Shown: piece by piece, positions 1-8,656 of the stretch
How positions within the stretch are numbered: position 1 is the stretch's first letter
How the letters are laid out: every line of letters begins with the position of its first letter
Virus record (IMG/VR): IMGVR_UViG_3300030104_000577
Coordinates: 1 to 59,441 of that record
Source of the DNA: a virus
Length of the DNA stretch: 59,441 nt
Reading direction: 5' to 3' (one strand)
Position numbers and translations under genes: made by a program
Notes under the pieces: model-generated
What the model saw: only the letters and a program-made list of their open reading frames with translations
Told to the model about the DNA's origin: nothing
The model's database searches: none

Positions 1-119
1 AGAGTTCCTGACACAGCGTTTGTTGCTATGTGAACAGCTGTAATAGCGTTATCCGCAATAAGTGTTCCCTGTATCGCGTTTACTGCTACTAGTTCTGAAG
101 GTACTGTTGTATTTGCCAT
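1..119 (-). CDS. Tail-fibre-like protein, N-terminal fragment cut by the window edge
   Basis: The reading frame starts with ATG at 119 and is open to base 1, giving 39 residues (MANTTVPSELVAVNAIQG at the start). The alternating short motifs of the type AIxGTL, DNAIT, HIATNAV are typical of the N-terminal beta-repeat part of marine phage tail fibres. It lies directly downstream of the S74 fibre gene with 3 bases between them. The rest of the gene is outside the window. It does not join in frame to the fragment at 59376-59441 if the two ends are simply abutted. Confidence 0.55.
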   Translation of the reverse strand, partial: MANTTVPSELVAVNAIQGTLIADNAITAVHIATNAVSGT

Positions 120-122
120 TCT

Positions 123-2546
123 TTATTCCCCTTTTAGTTTTTCTATTTCTGCTGAAAGTTCTTGGATTGCTTTTACTAGCATTGGTATAACTGCTGTTTC
201 ACCAACTCTTTGTTGTCCAGCAGGATCATCGTCGTCCCACATACTAAAACCATCTTTAATATCGCTGTGTTTATCAATAGCTGCTTTAACTTCTTGAGCT
301 ATAAAGCCGTGTTGAGATTTAGAGTTTTTATAAACTTCTGTAGAGTCTTTTTCATAACCTCTAAAGTTTTCAGGTAGATCACCTTTATTTCTATAATTAA
401 AAGTTACTGGTCGAAGATCGTTGATAAAAGCTAAACCTACAGTAGAGTCTTCAATATCTTTCTTAACTCTTTCATCTGATACTTCTGCCCAAGATGTACT
501 TCCGTGTCCTGTCCGAATATCAGAAGCACCTTGACCTATAGTTGTGTAGTTGTCTTGGCACGAAAGATTTAATCCAAAACCATTAGCATTACTACTACCT
601 GCTGATGTTGTAAGAACGTTAGCACCAACTAATGTATTAGATGAGCCTGTTGTTGTCGTATCTCCAGCATCATCTCCAATATATGTGTTTGAACTGCCTG
701 TGGTGTTTGCGTATCCAGCACCAATACCAACTGCCACATTATTTGCACCTGAAGTATTTAAACCTAGTGAAGCATTACCTACAGCAACATTCAAAGTACC
801 AGTAGTATTAATATACATAGCACCTTGCCCTATAGCCACATTATTTGCACCTGTGGTAGTAAAAAACAGACTAGCATGTCCAAGAGCTGTGTTAGCACCA
901 GCAGTAGTATTATTATAAAGCGCCCTGTAACCAAGTGCTGTGTTTTCAGATCCAGTAGTATTGTCAGTTAATGCCTCTGCACCAAAAGCTGCATTTTGAT
1001 TTCCAGTAGTGTTTGCATCTGCAGCGGCAGAACCCATCGCAGTATTTTTAGCACCAGTTGTATTTGCACCTAAAGCATAATAACCTACTGCTGTATTTTC
1101 TTGTGATGTAGTGCTTAATCTTAAACATTCATAACCAAGTGCAGTATTGTAATTTCCAGTAGTATTTGTTCTTAAAGCACCTGAACCGACTGCTGTGTTT
1201 TCAGTACCTGTTGTATTTTCTGTTAAAGCAGTTGAACCGACTGCTGTGTTGTTAGCTGCTGTGGTATTCTCGCTTAAAGCTCCGTAACCTATTCCTGTAT
1301 TTGTTGATCCAGTTGTATTTTTTCCTAAAGAGCTATAACCCATTGCCGTGTTATTTGAGCCAGTTGTATTTGCATCCATGGAAATTGCACCAACTGCCAC
1401 ATTATCTGTACCTGTTGTGTTTACTGTTAAAGCAAAATAACCAACTGCTGTGTTATCATCTGCTGTTGTGTTAGATCCTAAAGCACTTTGACCAATAGCA
1501 ACGTTATTTTCTCCTGTAGTATTAGCATCTAAAGAATAAGAACCTACTGCTACATTTTTAATACCTGTTGAAATTAATTTTCCAGAATTATAGCCAATAG
1601 TGACATTTTTCTCACCTGTGGTTATTGCTTCTCCAGCACCTCTTCCAAGAGCAGTATTTTTAGTACCTGTGGTAATTGCTGCACCCGAATTAAACCCAAC
1701 AACTGTATTATCATCACCAGATGTTAAAGCTGCAAAAACATCAACACCTAAACCAGTATTGTTGTTAGCAGCGTCTATAGTTCCTGTAGCATTGTCTCCA
1801 AGCATAATTGAAGAAGTACCAAATGCTTTATAATTTAATGCTGAACCATTAATAGTTAGTGCATCAGTTTCTAAAGTTCCATCGATGTCTGCATCACCTG
1901 AAATATCTAAAGCTGTACCAATAAGTGTTTGTGTAAATGTTACTTGCCCATTAGAAGCAATAGTTATAGCATCTACGTCTGAAGCAGAACCAATTGTTTT
2001 GCCATCACCAATAATCAAATCATCAGTTAGTGTAACTATACCTGTAACACCTAAAGTGCCACCTATAGTCGCATCATCTGTAACTGTTAGATCATCTTGT
2101 ACTTTTAAATCTACTACGTTTAAACTGGCAAAAGCATCAACAACCGCAGCTCCTGAACCAGCACCATCTAGGTAAACTGCTTTAGTATCACCAGCAGGTA
2201 TGGTTACATTTGCCCCACTACCTTGTGAAATAATAATGTTTTGCGAACCACTTGTGCCATTCTCAATAAAGTGCAAACGACTAAGTGTGTTTGGTGCTAT
2301 TGTAATAGTACAAGCTGAATCGAGTGTTCCAGTGTATTTAATATAGATTGACCTAGCAGGGTCTGTTGCACCATCAGCTACAGTTGAAGTGTGTGTGTCT
2401 GCATTTGTTGTTATTGCTTCTGTACCAAAACTTAATCCTTCTGCAATAAGCTCTAAGTTGGTATTTGTTGTTGTACCCCACGTTCCTGACGCATCACCTG
2501 TCGCCATTTCGTTGAGTCTTAAATCATTTACATATGTACTTGCCAT
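123..2546 (-). CDS. Tail fibre with YadA-head-like repeats and C-terminal Peptidase S74 chaperone domain
   Basis: This 807-residue protein probably forms a trimeric receptor-binding fibre or adhesin of the virion. Residues about 240-650 are a long series of roughly 14-residue units of the form NTAVGxxAL..NTTG, the pattern of the left-handed beta-roll in YadA-type trimeric adhesin heads. Residues about 685-807 are an intramolecular chaperone (Peptidase S74) domain with the SDERVKKDI motif at about 690, a QHGFIAQEVK motif and a C-terminal coiled coil. In that family the domain drives trimerisation and then cuts itself off just before the conserved serine. The N-terminal 100 residues (motif GTWGTTTN) would attach to the tail. 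The repeat number could vary between relatives. The S74 call is firm; the receptor is unknown. Confidence 0.85.
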   Translation of the reverse strand: MASTYVNDLRLNEMATGDASGTWGTTTNTNLELIAEGLSFGTEAITTNADTHTSTVADGATDPARSIYIKYTGTLDSACTITIAPNTLSRLHFIENGTSGSQNIIISQGSGANVTIPAGDTKAVYLDGAGSGAAVVDAFASLNVVDLKVQDDLTVTDDATIGGTLGVTGIVTLTDDLIIGDGKTIGSASDVDAITIASNGQVTFTQTLIGTALDISGDADIDGTLETDALTINGSALNYKAFGTSSIMLGDNATGTIDAANNNTGLGVDVFAALTSGDDNTVVGFNSGAAITTGTKNTALGRGAGEAITTGEKNVTIGYNSGKLISTGIKNVAVGSYSLDANTTGENNVAIGQSALGSNTTADDNTAVGYFALTVNTTGTDNVAVGAISMDANTTGSNNTAMGYSSLGKNTTGSTNTGIGYGALSENTTAANNTAVGSTALTENTTGTENTAVGSGALRTNTTGNYNTALGYECLRLSTTSQENTAVGYYALGANTTGAKNTAMGSAAADANTTGNQNAAFGAEALTDNTTGSENTALGYRALYNNTTAGANTALGHASLFFTTTGANNVAIGQGAMYINTTGTLNVAVGNASLGLNTSGANNVAVGIGAGYANTTGSSNTYIGDDAGDTTTTGSSNTLVGANVLTTSAGSSNANGFGLNLSCQDNYTTIGQGASDIRTGHGSTSWAEVSDERVKKDIEDSTVGLAFINDLRPVTFNYRNKGDLPENFRGYEKDSTEVYKNSKSQHGFIAQEVKAAIDKHSDIKDGFSMWDDDDPAGQQRVGETAVIPMLVKAIQELSAEIEKLKGE

Positions 2547-2599
2547 TTTTTAGTCCCTCGATTAACCTTTTAAGATTATACTACTATTTTAAACAATTG

Positions 2600-3496
2600 T
2601 TAAGCTACTTCTTCCCAATTAGGGTTTTGATCATCGTTAACAGAAGACCAACTAGGTGTTTGACTATCATTTACTCCTGTCCAGCTTGGATCTTGACTAT
2701 CATCTATTAACCCCCAAACATTCACCGAAGGAACTCCTGCTGTGCCTTCTAGTCCTGTTAAAGTTACTGTTGCTTTAGATATTGTTGTTACTGTTCCTAA
2801 AGATGCTGTGGCTGATTGTTCTGTAACATGAACTGTCATGCCCAAAGCTATCGATACAGTACCTAATGCACTTGTTGCTGCCTGTCCTGTTGAAGTTACA
2901 TTTGCTTTACCTACAGTTGTTACTGTTCCTAGAGATGTTGTAGCCGAAACACTAGAAATATCTACATCCGCTTTAGCAACAGGAGTAACTGTACCTAATG
3001 CACTTGTTGCTGCTAATCCAGAAACTGTAACTTGTGCGTTGTGGTGAACTGTGACAGATCCAAGACTTGCTGTTACACTTAACCCTGTTACAGAGACATT
3101 AGCCTCACCATCTACATCTACAGAAACCGAACCAACTGTTCCAACAGCACTCGGTAAAACAGCAACAGCATCACCATTAACACCAACTCCAGAAACTGTT
3201 CCAGTTGCGCTAACTCCTGTTAGTGTTACGTTTGCTACACCTACTACACTTAATGCGCCAACAGCACTTGTGGCTGATTGTCCAGTAGGAACTACATTAG
3301 CTTCTGCAACTATACTTACAGATCCTACAGCAGAAGTAGCAACTAAAGTAGAAGGCGTTGCGTTAGCTCCAGCGTCAACGCTGACAGAACCTAACGCAGA
3401 AGTAGCAGCTACACCAGATATGGTGAAGCTTATAGGTACGGAAGCGGGTTGACCCCAAGGACCATCACCCCAGCCAGCTCGACCCCAGCCTGACAT
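2600..3496 (-). CDS. Repetitive virion structural protein
   Basis: This 298-residue protein starts with a Gly/Trp-rich segment (SGWGRAGWGDGPWGQP) seen at the N-terminus of marine phage structural proteins. It continues with about ten beta-type repeats of roughly 20-24 residues with the core ATSALGSVSV followed by xANV. The C-terminus has three short repeats around the pattern DSQxPSWxxVND. Composition (Ala, Val, Ser, Thr, Gly) and position between the fibre and small connector genes suggest an extended fibre-like or tail-surface component. No enzymatic motif is visible. It lies 6 bases from the next gene upstream. Confidence 0.55.
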   Translation of the reverse strand: MSGWGRAGWGDGPWGQPASVPISFTISGVAATSALGSVSVDAGANATPSTLVATSAVGSVSIVAEANVVPTGQSATSAVGALSVVGVANVTLTGVSATGTVSGVGVNGDAVAVLPSAVGTVGSVSVDVDGEANVSVTGLSVTASLGSVTVHHNAQVTVSGLAATSALGTVTPVAKADVDISSVSATTSLGTVTTVGKANVTSTGQAATSALGTVSIALGMTVHVTEQSATASLGTVTTISKATVTLTGLEGTAGVPSVNVWGLIDDSQDPSWTGVNDSQTPSWSSVNDDQNPNWEEVA

Positions 3497-3502
3497 TTTA
3501 GG

Positions 3503-3931
3503 TTAAGCTATTCTAATAATAGCTGTACTTGCTGCTGCCGCAGGGAAGACTATTGTAAAGTCTCCTGCTGTAGAAGTTTTATCTCCACCAAAATCAATGG
3601 TTGCTACAGATACATCAGAATTTGTATCATTATAAATTAAGCATCCTCTGGCGGTAACAGTAGCTGTACCAAATGTTAAATCTGCAAAATCGGTAAAACC
3701 TGTTGTTCCACCAGAAGTAGGGTTTATATTAGTCAGAGCTGCACCGCCAGCTGTGTAATTAGTACCAGTAACTTGATTAGTGGTGGTATATGCTGTTGTT
3801 GCTGCACCCATAGTAGCAGAACTTGTGTAGAGAGCTAGTTTAAAAGAGTTGCCTCCAGAAGCTAAAAAATTATGTTTTGCTTCTAATAGTTCCTTTTTAA
3901 AACTTGTAGTTAATGTTGATGTTATAGCCAT
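3503..3931 (-). CDS. Small virion structural protein
   Basis: The 142-residue product begins MAITSTLTTSFKKELLEAKHN and continues with a Ser/Thr/Gly-rich beta pattern (LALYTSSATMGAATTAY, YTAGGAALTN). I know this layout from marine phage genomes as a conserved protein next to tail and connector genes; its role is not established. It has no signal peptide, membrane segment or catalytic motif. It is packed between neighbours with 1-6 bases of spacing, so it is expressed with the late operon. Confidence 0.55.
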   Translation of the reverse strand: MAITSTLTTSFKKELLEAKHNFLASGGNSFKLALYTSSATMGAATTAYTTTNQVTGTNYTAGGAALTNINPTSGGTTGFTDFADLTFGTATVTARGCLIYNDTNSDVSVATIDFGGDKTSTAGDFTIVFPAAAASTAIIRIA

Positions 3932-3932
3932 T

Positions 3933-4226
3933 TTATTTTAACTCCGTAAGTATTTTAGCTAAATTTTCGTGTCCTTGTTTTATTAAAACATTTTTCATAG
4001 TGCATCTTTCACTATTGATGCCCTGTTTAATATAATAAAGTATTGTGTTGTAAATAGCTACTCTAAATGCTTCTGCTTGTTGTCGAACGTGACCTTCTGC
4101 TTCTTGAGATATACCGCATATTCTATCAGTTGCTCGTTCAGCCCAATATTCAGGAGGGTGACCTCTATATTTTTGTGTATCTACTGTTAATGATCCTAGT
4201 GTTGAAACTGTATCTATCTCTATCAT
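3933..4226 (-). CDS. Conserved phage protein of unknown function
   Basis: The 97-residue protein contains the segment GHPPEYWAERATDRI followed by a helical region (HVRQQAEAFRVAIYNTILYYI). The pattern recurs in late regions of marine phages. It looks mostly alpha-helical and soluble. It sits 1 base downstream of the Rossmann-like gene at 4228-4962. A small connector or assembly factor is possible, but nothing in the sequence proves it. Confidence 0.45.
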   Translation of the reverse strand: MIEIDTVSTLGSLTVDTQKYRGHPPEYWAERATDRICGISQEAEGHVRQQAEAFRVAIYNTILYYIKQGINSERCTMKNVLIKQGHENLAKILTELK

Positions 4227-4227
4227 A

Positions 4228-4962
4228 CTAATACCTTTTTGCTTCTGGTGGCGTGTTTAATACTGGTACGATTTCACCGTTCCTCAATTCTTCTTCTTTT
4301 GCGGACATATAATCGTTATAACTAACTTCATAAAACTCCTTAGTTTTTGGGTCAATCATCACTAATGGTGGGTTATCTAACCTATGATATCCGTATATTT
4401 TATCTTTTAACGGTACGTCTGTATCTAGTAAACCAGAACGAGGAGCTACACTGACCACCATTCCTGCAGTTATGCATTTAGATAACCAAAACTCTACGCA
4501 AGCTCTCCCTGCTTCTGCAAAGTGTAAATTACCTTTATAGGTAAAATCTACTCCAAACATATTTAACCTACCTACTCTATTATATAAAGCAAAAGCAATA
4601 GCAAAACAAACTGTGTTATTTAAGTAATTAGATCCTGTTTCTTTTACAACATCAAGTAAAGGAAACTCTACTAAGTTATCACATCTCTCATCTAATTCAC
4701 ATGTGTATATAGGTCCAGGATGAGATTTTAACACTTTGCACATTAGGTGTGTTTGGCTTCCTGCAGCATCACTGTCTAAAAATCTGGTAGGTGGGTCTAA
4801 CATAAATGTTCTATCGACTTGTCTAGCTATTCCCGCCATTGCGTTTATTGCCCAAACTTCGTCGTATTCGTGTCCATGTGAAACAGATAAATGATAGTCT
4901 AACTGACTCTCGCCCATAGCGACGATGGCGACATTCGCCCCGTCCAATGTCTGTATTTTCAT
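4228..4962 (-). CDS. Rossmann-like protein, possibly glycosyltransferase/MAF-related (DUF115-like)
   Basis: The 244-residue protein opens with a beta strand and loop (ANVAIVAMGESQLDY), then a segment YDEVWAINAMAGIARQVDRTFMLDPP and a central NNTVCFAIAFALYNRVGRLNMFGVDFTY. This arrangement recalls the nucleotide-sugar or pterin-diphosphate binding fold of the flagellin-modifying MAF/DUF115 proteins and phage relatives of unknown role. The start overlaps the upstream stop by 4 bases (ATGA). Position in the tail module suggests modification of a virion or host surface component. The fold is an inference from the pattern; catalytic residues cannot be assigned. Confidence 0.4.
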   Translation of the reverse strand: MKIQTLDGANVAIVAMGESQLDYHLSVSHGHEYDEVWAINAMAGIARQVDRTFMLDPPTRFLDSDAAGSQTHLMCKVLKSHPGPIYTCELDERCDNLVEFPLLDVVKETGSNYLNNTVCFAIAFALYNRVGRLNMFGVDFTYKGNLHFAEAGRACVEFWLSKCITAGMVVSVAPRSGLLDTDVPLKDKIYGYHRLDNPPLVMIDPKTKEFYEVSYNDYMSAKEEELRNGEIVPVLNTPPEAKRY

Positions 4963-5609
4963 GCCTGTGGTGTTCTCCTTACTTGGTCGTATCTATATTG
5001 ATCTCGGGTGGATTTACCTTCCCCAAGGTTTTTCATTAAGGCGAGTGCCTCTTGAAATCTGGTTTCATAGATCGGTGATGTCTCATAATTCTTTAAATAC
5101 ATCATGGCTTCTGCTAAACTACCATACAACATTGCATTAGGAGCATTGGTAGATAACCAAGTTGTACCAGAATCACCTGCCGAAGTAAGGGATGAGGGTC
5201 TATAAAAATAATGTAACTCAAAAGTAAAATTAGTAGATGGCGTTGGTGCCAATATAAAAGTATCATCATCAAACTCTGCGTAATACTTTGGTGTCCCTGT
5301 GGTAGCGGATGCAGGTGTATAATCCCGAATAAAACTTGGATGTTTCAGTTTTAAATAGTTGTAGTTAGAAGAACTGTCTATAACCGCTAAACTGAAAGAA
5401 GATAAAAAATCACTAGGTGCGCCTAAGTAAGCAGAACTAGCAGTTGCTGTTCCTGTTACGTTTTTGATAAAATCATCTAACTGTACAGCTTTTAAAATGC
5501 GTTCTTCTGCTGTTTTAATAAAGTCTGGTAAGTGTGTAACAAAAGAAGATTCTGTAGACTCAGCATAATCTTGTATTGCTGTTTTTAGTGTAGCGTATGT
5601 CCAACTCAT
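4959..5609 (-). CDS. Phage adaptor / head-tail connector-type protein
   Basis: The 216-residue protein starts MSWTYATLKTAIQDYAESTE and has the core FIKTAEERILKAVQLDDF, a beta-rich middle (YYAEFDDDTFILAPTP), and a helical C-terminus (LYGSLAEAMMYLKN). This layout matches a family of adaptor-like proteins found next to gp4-type connector proteins in marine podovirus-like phages. It probably helps join the portal to the tail. It overlaps its downstream neighbour by 4 bases and is late-expressed. Confidence 0.55.
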   Translation of the reverse strand: MSWTYATLKTAIQDYAESTESSFVTHLPDFIKTAEERILKAVQLDDFIKNVTGTATASSAYLGAPSDFLSSFSLAVIDSSSNYNYLKLKHPSFIRDYTPASATTGTPKYYAEFDDDTFILAPTPSTNFTFELHYFYRPSSLTSAGDSGTTWLSTNAPNAMLYGSLAEAMMYLKNYETSPIYETRFQEALALMKNLGEGKSTRDQYRYDQVRRTPQA

Positions 5610-5613
5610 AATA

Positions 5614-5976
5614 TTATCCTGTTGTAACTGTTACTTCTCCAACCTCTCCAACTAAACTATCTGTAAAAAAACTTGATCCTATCGTGTCGTTATGAGATAT
5701 AAACATAGAAGGAGCGGTAACTCCTAAACTGTTTTTAGTGTTTTCTGTTTTTACTACCCCATAACCTGTTGTAGGAGCAGACTCAGTTCCTCTAGGTTGT
5801 ATAAGAGCTTCTGGGTCTGTAGGTGTTGTGATAGGTTCTAACTGTGGGTGTTTGGGTTCAAAACATGTACTGCAAACTTTCAAACCATTCCACTCTTTTC
5901 TCAATTGTAAGTATTTATATACAAAACCGCACCTATCACACTGAGCTTGAGAATATTTACCAACTGCATACCCCAT
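5614..5976 (-). CDS. Small structural protein with N-terminal zinc ribbon
   Basis: In this 120-residue protein the N-terminal 40 residues hold CDRCG and, about 20 residues later, CSTCFEPKHP, a treble-clef or ribbon-type four-cysteine zinc site. A Pro/Thr-rich linker follows (TDPEALIQPRGTES) and then a beta-rich tail. This combination is common between connector genes of marine phages. A structural or assembly role is likely. The start codon shares one base with the stop of the gene at 5976-6650. Confidence 0.5.
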   Translation of the reverse strand: MGYAVGKYSQAQCDRCGFVYKYLQLRKEWNGLKVCSTCFEPKHPQLEPITTPTDPEALIQPRGTESAPTTGYGVVKTENTKNSLGVTAPSMFISHNDTIGSSFFTDSLVGEVGEVTVTTG

Positions 5977-6650
5977 TATAAATAACTCCTACGCGGAACT
6001 AGATGTAGAGAAACTCTACCTCTATCCTCATCTGCTGCAAGTTTAAAATCTTGTTCATACTGTTGTTTCAGTAAAGGTACTCTTTCTGGGTTTCTTTTCA
6101 TTGCTATGTAGTATGCTAAACCACTAGCCATACAAGGCATAAACCTTGAAGGTACTTCTGGGTCTTGAGCGGAAGCAGATACATCGTCTATGCGTTGTAT
6201 AGTGTTTGCTACAAATGAGTATGTTGCTACAGAATCTGGTGTTGGATATAACTTCACTACTGGTGTAGTTTGCCTGTCTAAAAAATATTGAGTTGGTCTT
6301 CCAGTAGAATCCTTGTCGGGTATGTTTAAATATTCTGTTCTTCCTATACGAGTAATTTGTAGATCTGTTGTAGTGCTATTGTCTACTTGTCGTATGATAG
6401 CGGAAACTATATCTATGTCATATGCGTTTAAAGTATAACTATTAGTTCCTGACGTTAAACTTGTTGTAACTTGATCTATCGTCCAGAGGTTTACACCTCT
6501 GTTAGACCAATCGGCGAACATAATATTTAATGATCGCCGAGCAGTCTCTGCATCATAACCTGTTCTAAGTTCTAAACCAGCTAACTCGTATGCTTCCTCT
6601 ATTGTGTCCGCAATCGTTAACTGAAAAGTTTTAGTGCCCGAAGTCGCCAT
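5976..6650 (-). CDS. P22 gp4-like tail accessory / head-completion protein
   Basis: This 224-residue protein begins with a helical region (TIADTIEEAYELAGLE, AETARRSLNIMFADWSNRG) followed by a beta domain and the segment FMPCMASGLAYYIAMKRNPERV near the C-terminus. This matches the helical-plus-beta layout of the gp4-like tail accessory factors, which attach under the portal and seal the head. Its place between capsid and tail genes fits. Overlaps of one base with both neighbours imply translational coupling. Confidence 0.55.
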   Translation of the reverse strand: MATSGTKTFQLTIADTIEEAYELAGLELRTGYDAETARRSLNIMFADWSNRGVNLWTIDQVTTSLTSGTNSYTLNAYDIDIVSAIIRQVDNSTTTDLQITRIGRTEYLNIPDKDSTGRPTQYFLDRQTTPVVKLYPTPDSVATYSFVANTIQRIDDVSASAQDPEVPSRFMPCMASGLAYYIAMKRNPERVPLLKQQYEQDFKLAADEDRGRVSLHLVPRRSYL

Positions 6651-7057
6651 TAAAATTCTTTAATTACTGTTAAAACAATAACATAAGAATCTGCACTCGC
6701 ATGACCTGTGGTTGTTAGTTTGATGTCTCCTGTTTTTCCACTAGAAGCAGCGGTGTTCTGCAAACCACCCATGTATGAAAAATCTACATCGTCACTATAA
6801 TCAGAATTTAAATCCCAACAAATCGTGTTTGTATCAGCGTTCCACAAAAGTTTTACGCTCATACCAAATGTTGAGTAATTAATCTTTTCTACTTTACAAC
6901 CTGTACATGCTGCACCATCTGTACTTCTTGCAGCTAAAGCACTTACGTCTATTTTAGTTACTGCTGCTTCGCCTGTTCCATCGGATGTGTTAGTTAACTG
7001 TATAACAGCTTTTCTATCATCATCTACGATAGTTGTTGAAGTTACTGCATCTGCCAT
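6650..7057 (-). CDS. Beta-rich virion protein of unknown role
   Basis: The 135-residue protein starts MADAVTSTTIVDDDRKAVIQ and contains a paired-cysteine segment (ACTGCKVEKINYSTFG) and NTICWDLN. It is predicted to be mainly beta strand. This gene class lies between capsid and connector genes in many marine phage genomes. No enzymatic motif is seen; a head-surface or connector function is a guess from position. Confidence 0.45.
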   Translation of the reverse strand: MADAVTSTTIVDDDRKAVIQLTNTSDGTGEAAVTKIDVSALAARSTDGAACTGCKVEKINYSTFGMSVKLLWNADTNTICWDLNSDYSDDVDFSYMGGLQNTAASSGKTGDIKLTTTGHASADSYVIVLTVIKEF

Positions 7058-7070
7058 ATGTCACCTCCGA

Positions 7071-7577
7071 TTAAGCGTCAGCGAATGGAGTTACTAGAGT
7101 TCCTGAACCAAGTATTAATCCTTCTACCGCATATTTAGCAGAAGCTATTGCAGTGCATCTCACAATACTACCAGCTAGTCCACCTTTAGTTGATCCATTC
7201 ATGGTGATAACATCGTTACTTGCACCAGAAATAAAAGTTTTACCTGTCGCATCAGTTACACCAGTGTAAGTACCACCAACAAATTTATCTGTGCCGTCGG
7301 TTAAAATATCCATGTCTGTTGCTGCAGTAACTACTACAAATGTAAAAACAGCACCTAAATTGTTAGTTTGACTCGGATCGTCATCACGTCCTGGAGCAGT
7401 AGCAACAATAGTAGGTAAGGTAAATTTACCGTCTGCGTCGTTAGTTAAAAGAACTTTACCTGCGTGTGCTGCAACAGTTAGAGTTGTATCAGCAGTAAGA
7501 CTAACTACGTTAGCATTACCTGCTGCTATGAATCCAGCGAGTGACCTAACTGGACCTGAAAATGTTGATTTTGCCAT
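7071..7577 (-). CDS. Virion structural protein, head-associated
   Basis: The 168-residue Ala/Thr/Gly-rich protein (MAKSTFSGPVRSLAGFIAAG) is beta-rich with few charged residues. This type is frequently found next to capsid genes of marine phages and may be a decoration or fibre-base component. The start is well supported by the minus-strand ribosome-binding sequence AGGAGGG about 7 bases upstream. It is the first gene after the terminator that ends the capsid transcript, so it may have its own promoter. Confidence 0.5.
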   Translation of the reverse strand: MAKSTFSGPVRSLAGFIAAGNANVVSLTADTTLTVAAHAGKVLLTNDADGKFTLPTIVATAPGRDDDPSQTNNLGAVFTFVVVTAATDMDILTDGTDKFVGGTYTGVTDATGKTFISGASNDVITMNGSTKGGLAGSIVRCTAIASAKYAVEGLILGSGTLVTPFADA

Positions 7578-7682
7578 TTTATTCCCTCCTATGAGAATAA
7601 TAATTCACCGTCTTGGCTTGTCTGCTAGGTCAGTCGGTGAGTAAAAGTTATCCTAGTAATTTAATCATATATTATTAAACAT
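7578..7682 (-). promoter_or_regulatory. Intercistronic leader between capsid terminator and 7071-7577 gene
   Basis: This gene-free stretch sits just downstream of the capsid terminator. On the minus strand it holds AT-rich promoter-like sequence (TATATGATTAAAT) and then an inverted repeat CACCG (7635-7639 read on minus) with CGGTG (7606-7610), ahead of the AGGAGGG ribosome site. A new promoter or processed leader is likely here, because transcription of the tail genes must restart or read through the terminator. Confidence 0.3.
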
Positions 7683-7712
7683 AAAAAAGAAAGGGATCCG
7701 AAGACCCCTTTC
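7683..7712 (-). terminator. Intrinsic terminator after the major capsid gene
   Basis: Read on the minus strand, a 10-bp stem (7712-7703 with 7698-7689, one G-U pair) closes a UUCG tetraloop and is followed by six T residues (7688-7683). It starts 22 bases after the capsid stop codon. The stable tetraloop and T tract make this the clearest terminator in the window. It would raise capsid transcript dosage relative to the downstream tail genes. Confidence 0.9.
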
Positions 7713-7734
7713 AACATTCCAGATTGTTTTTAGC

Positions 7735-8643
7735 TTATGCGCCTGGAGATCCGTAGATTCCGCGCCAATCACTAAACCCGAAGGAATATCTCTCACGAGC
7801 TTTGTAACGAACGTTACCAGTTTCAAAATCGCCTTCCATACCTGTTGCCATGGCTGCTCTTTCAAAATGTTTCAAACCGTTAGGTGCATCTGTCTTAATG
7901 AAAAATGCATCTGTGTCGGTTAAGTAATGGTTCACTACGTATCCTTCTGGCAACATCCCCATGTTTTTCATAGCGTTGATGTCGTTATCAGAAGTAGATA
8001 CTCTTCCTGGAGAGTTTAAGATCCTATCTGCCACAAATTGTAGTTGTGGTGGTATGATCAGTTTTCTAGCTTGCACATTAACTTTAATACCTCTTTCATC
8101 TTTATATGATGAGATATCAATTAAAGCATTTTCTAACGAAGTTTCGTTAAGATCTGCTGCTGTGCTTGGCTCATTAGACTGGTCACCTGCTGTCAATGTT
8201 GGGTGATCAGTTGTCATGAGAGGTTTACCATCGCCTCCTGGAAAGGAAGTAGAGAAACCATTGTTAAGCACATTTGCTGCTTTAACTTGTTTAGTGGTCG
8301 CCATTGACCTAGCCAATGCTCTTGTGTATCTAGATGAAAGCGTATCGTAGAGGTTATCTTCGATTGCTTCTTCTGTCAACGCAAATGCGAGGGCTACTGT
8401 TTCATGAGTGTAACGAGATGTGAAGGTCTCTTGCGCTGCATCATAAGTTACTGCTGCACCTTCTCCTTTAACTGGAGCTTGTGCGAAACCTGATAACATC
8501 ACTTCTTCTTCAAATGCTCTGTCTGAATTTTCAGTATCAAAAATTTCAGAGTGCTCATTCTCGTAACGGTTGTACTCGAGACCAAAAAGTGCATTTAGTC
8601 CTGGCTCGAGTTCTTTTACTAATTGCGCTCTATTAATCGCCAT
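7735..8643 (-). CDS. Major capsid protein (Mu gpT-like family)
   Basis: The 302-residue protein contains the motifs YTHETVALAFALTEEAIEDN, SRYTRALARSMATTKQVKAAN and GDGKPLMTTDHPT. This combination is typical of the Mu gpT-like major head subunit family (HK97 fold). It lies downstream of the scaffold and decoration genes and immediately before a strong terminator, as expected for the most abundant late product. Length is ordinary for the family. No N-terminal protease domain is fused. Confidence 0.8.
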   Translation of the reverse strand: MAINRAQLVKELEPGLNALFGLEYNRYENEHSEIFDTENSDRAFEEEVMLSGFAQAPVKGEGAAVTYDAAQETFTSRYTHETVALAFALTEEAIEDNLYDTLSSRYTRALARSMATTKQVKAANVLNNGFSTSFPGGDGKPLMTTDHPTLTAGDQSNEPSTAADLNETSLENALIDISSYKDERGIKVNVQARKLIIPPQLQFVADRILNSPGRVSTSDNDINAMKNMGMLPEGYVVNHYLTDTDAFFIKTDAPNGLKHFERAAMATGMEGDFETGNVRYKARERYSFGFSDWRGIYGSPGA

Positions 8644-8656
8644 TTTAAATTACCTT

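Noticed and set aside
600-1800. Regularly spaced repeats in the fibre gene resembling a CRISPR array
   Set aside because: The repeats are degenerate, in frame and explained by the NTAVGxxAL protein repeat; no leader or cas genes.
2838-3452. Plus-strand open frames opposite the repeat structural protein
   Set aside because: Antisense of a Val/Ala/Ser-rich repeat gene; no ribosome site and no independent conservation signal.
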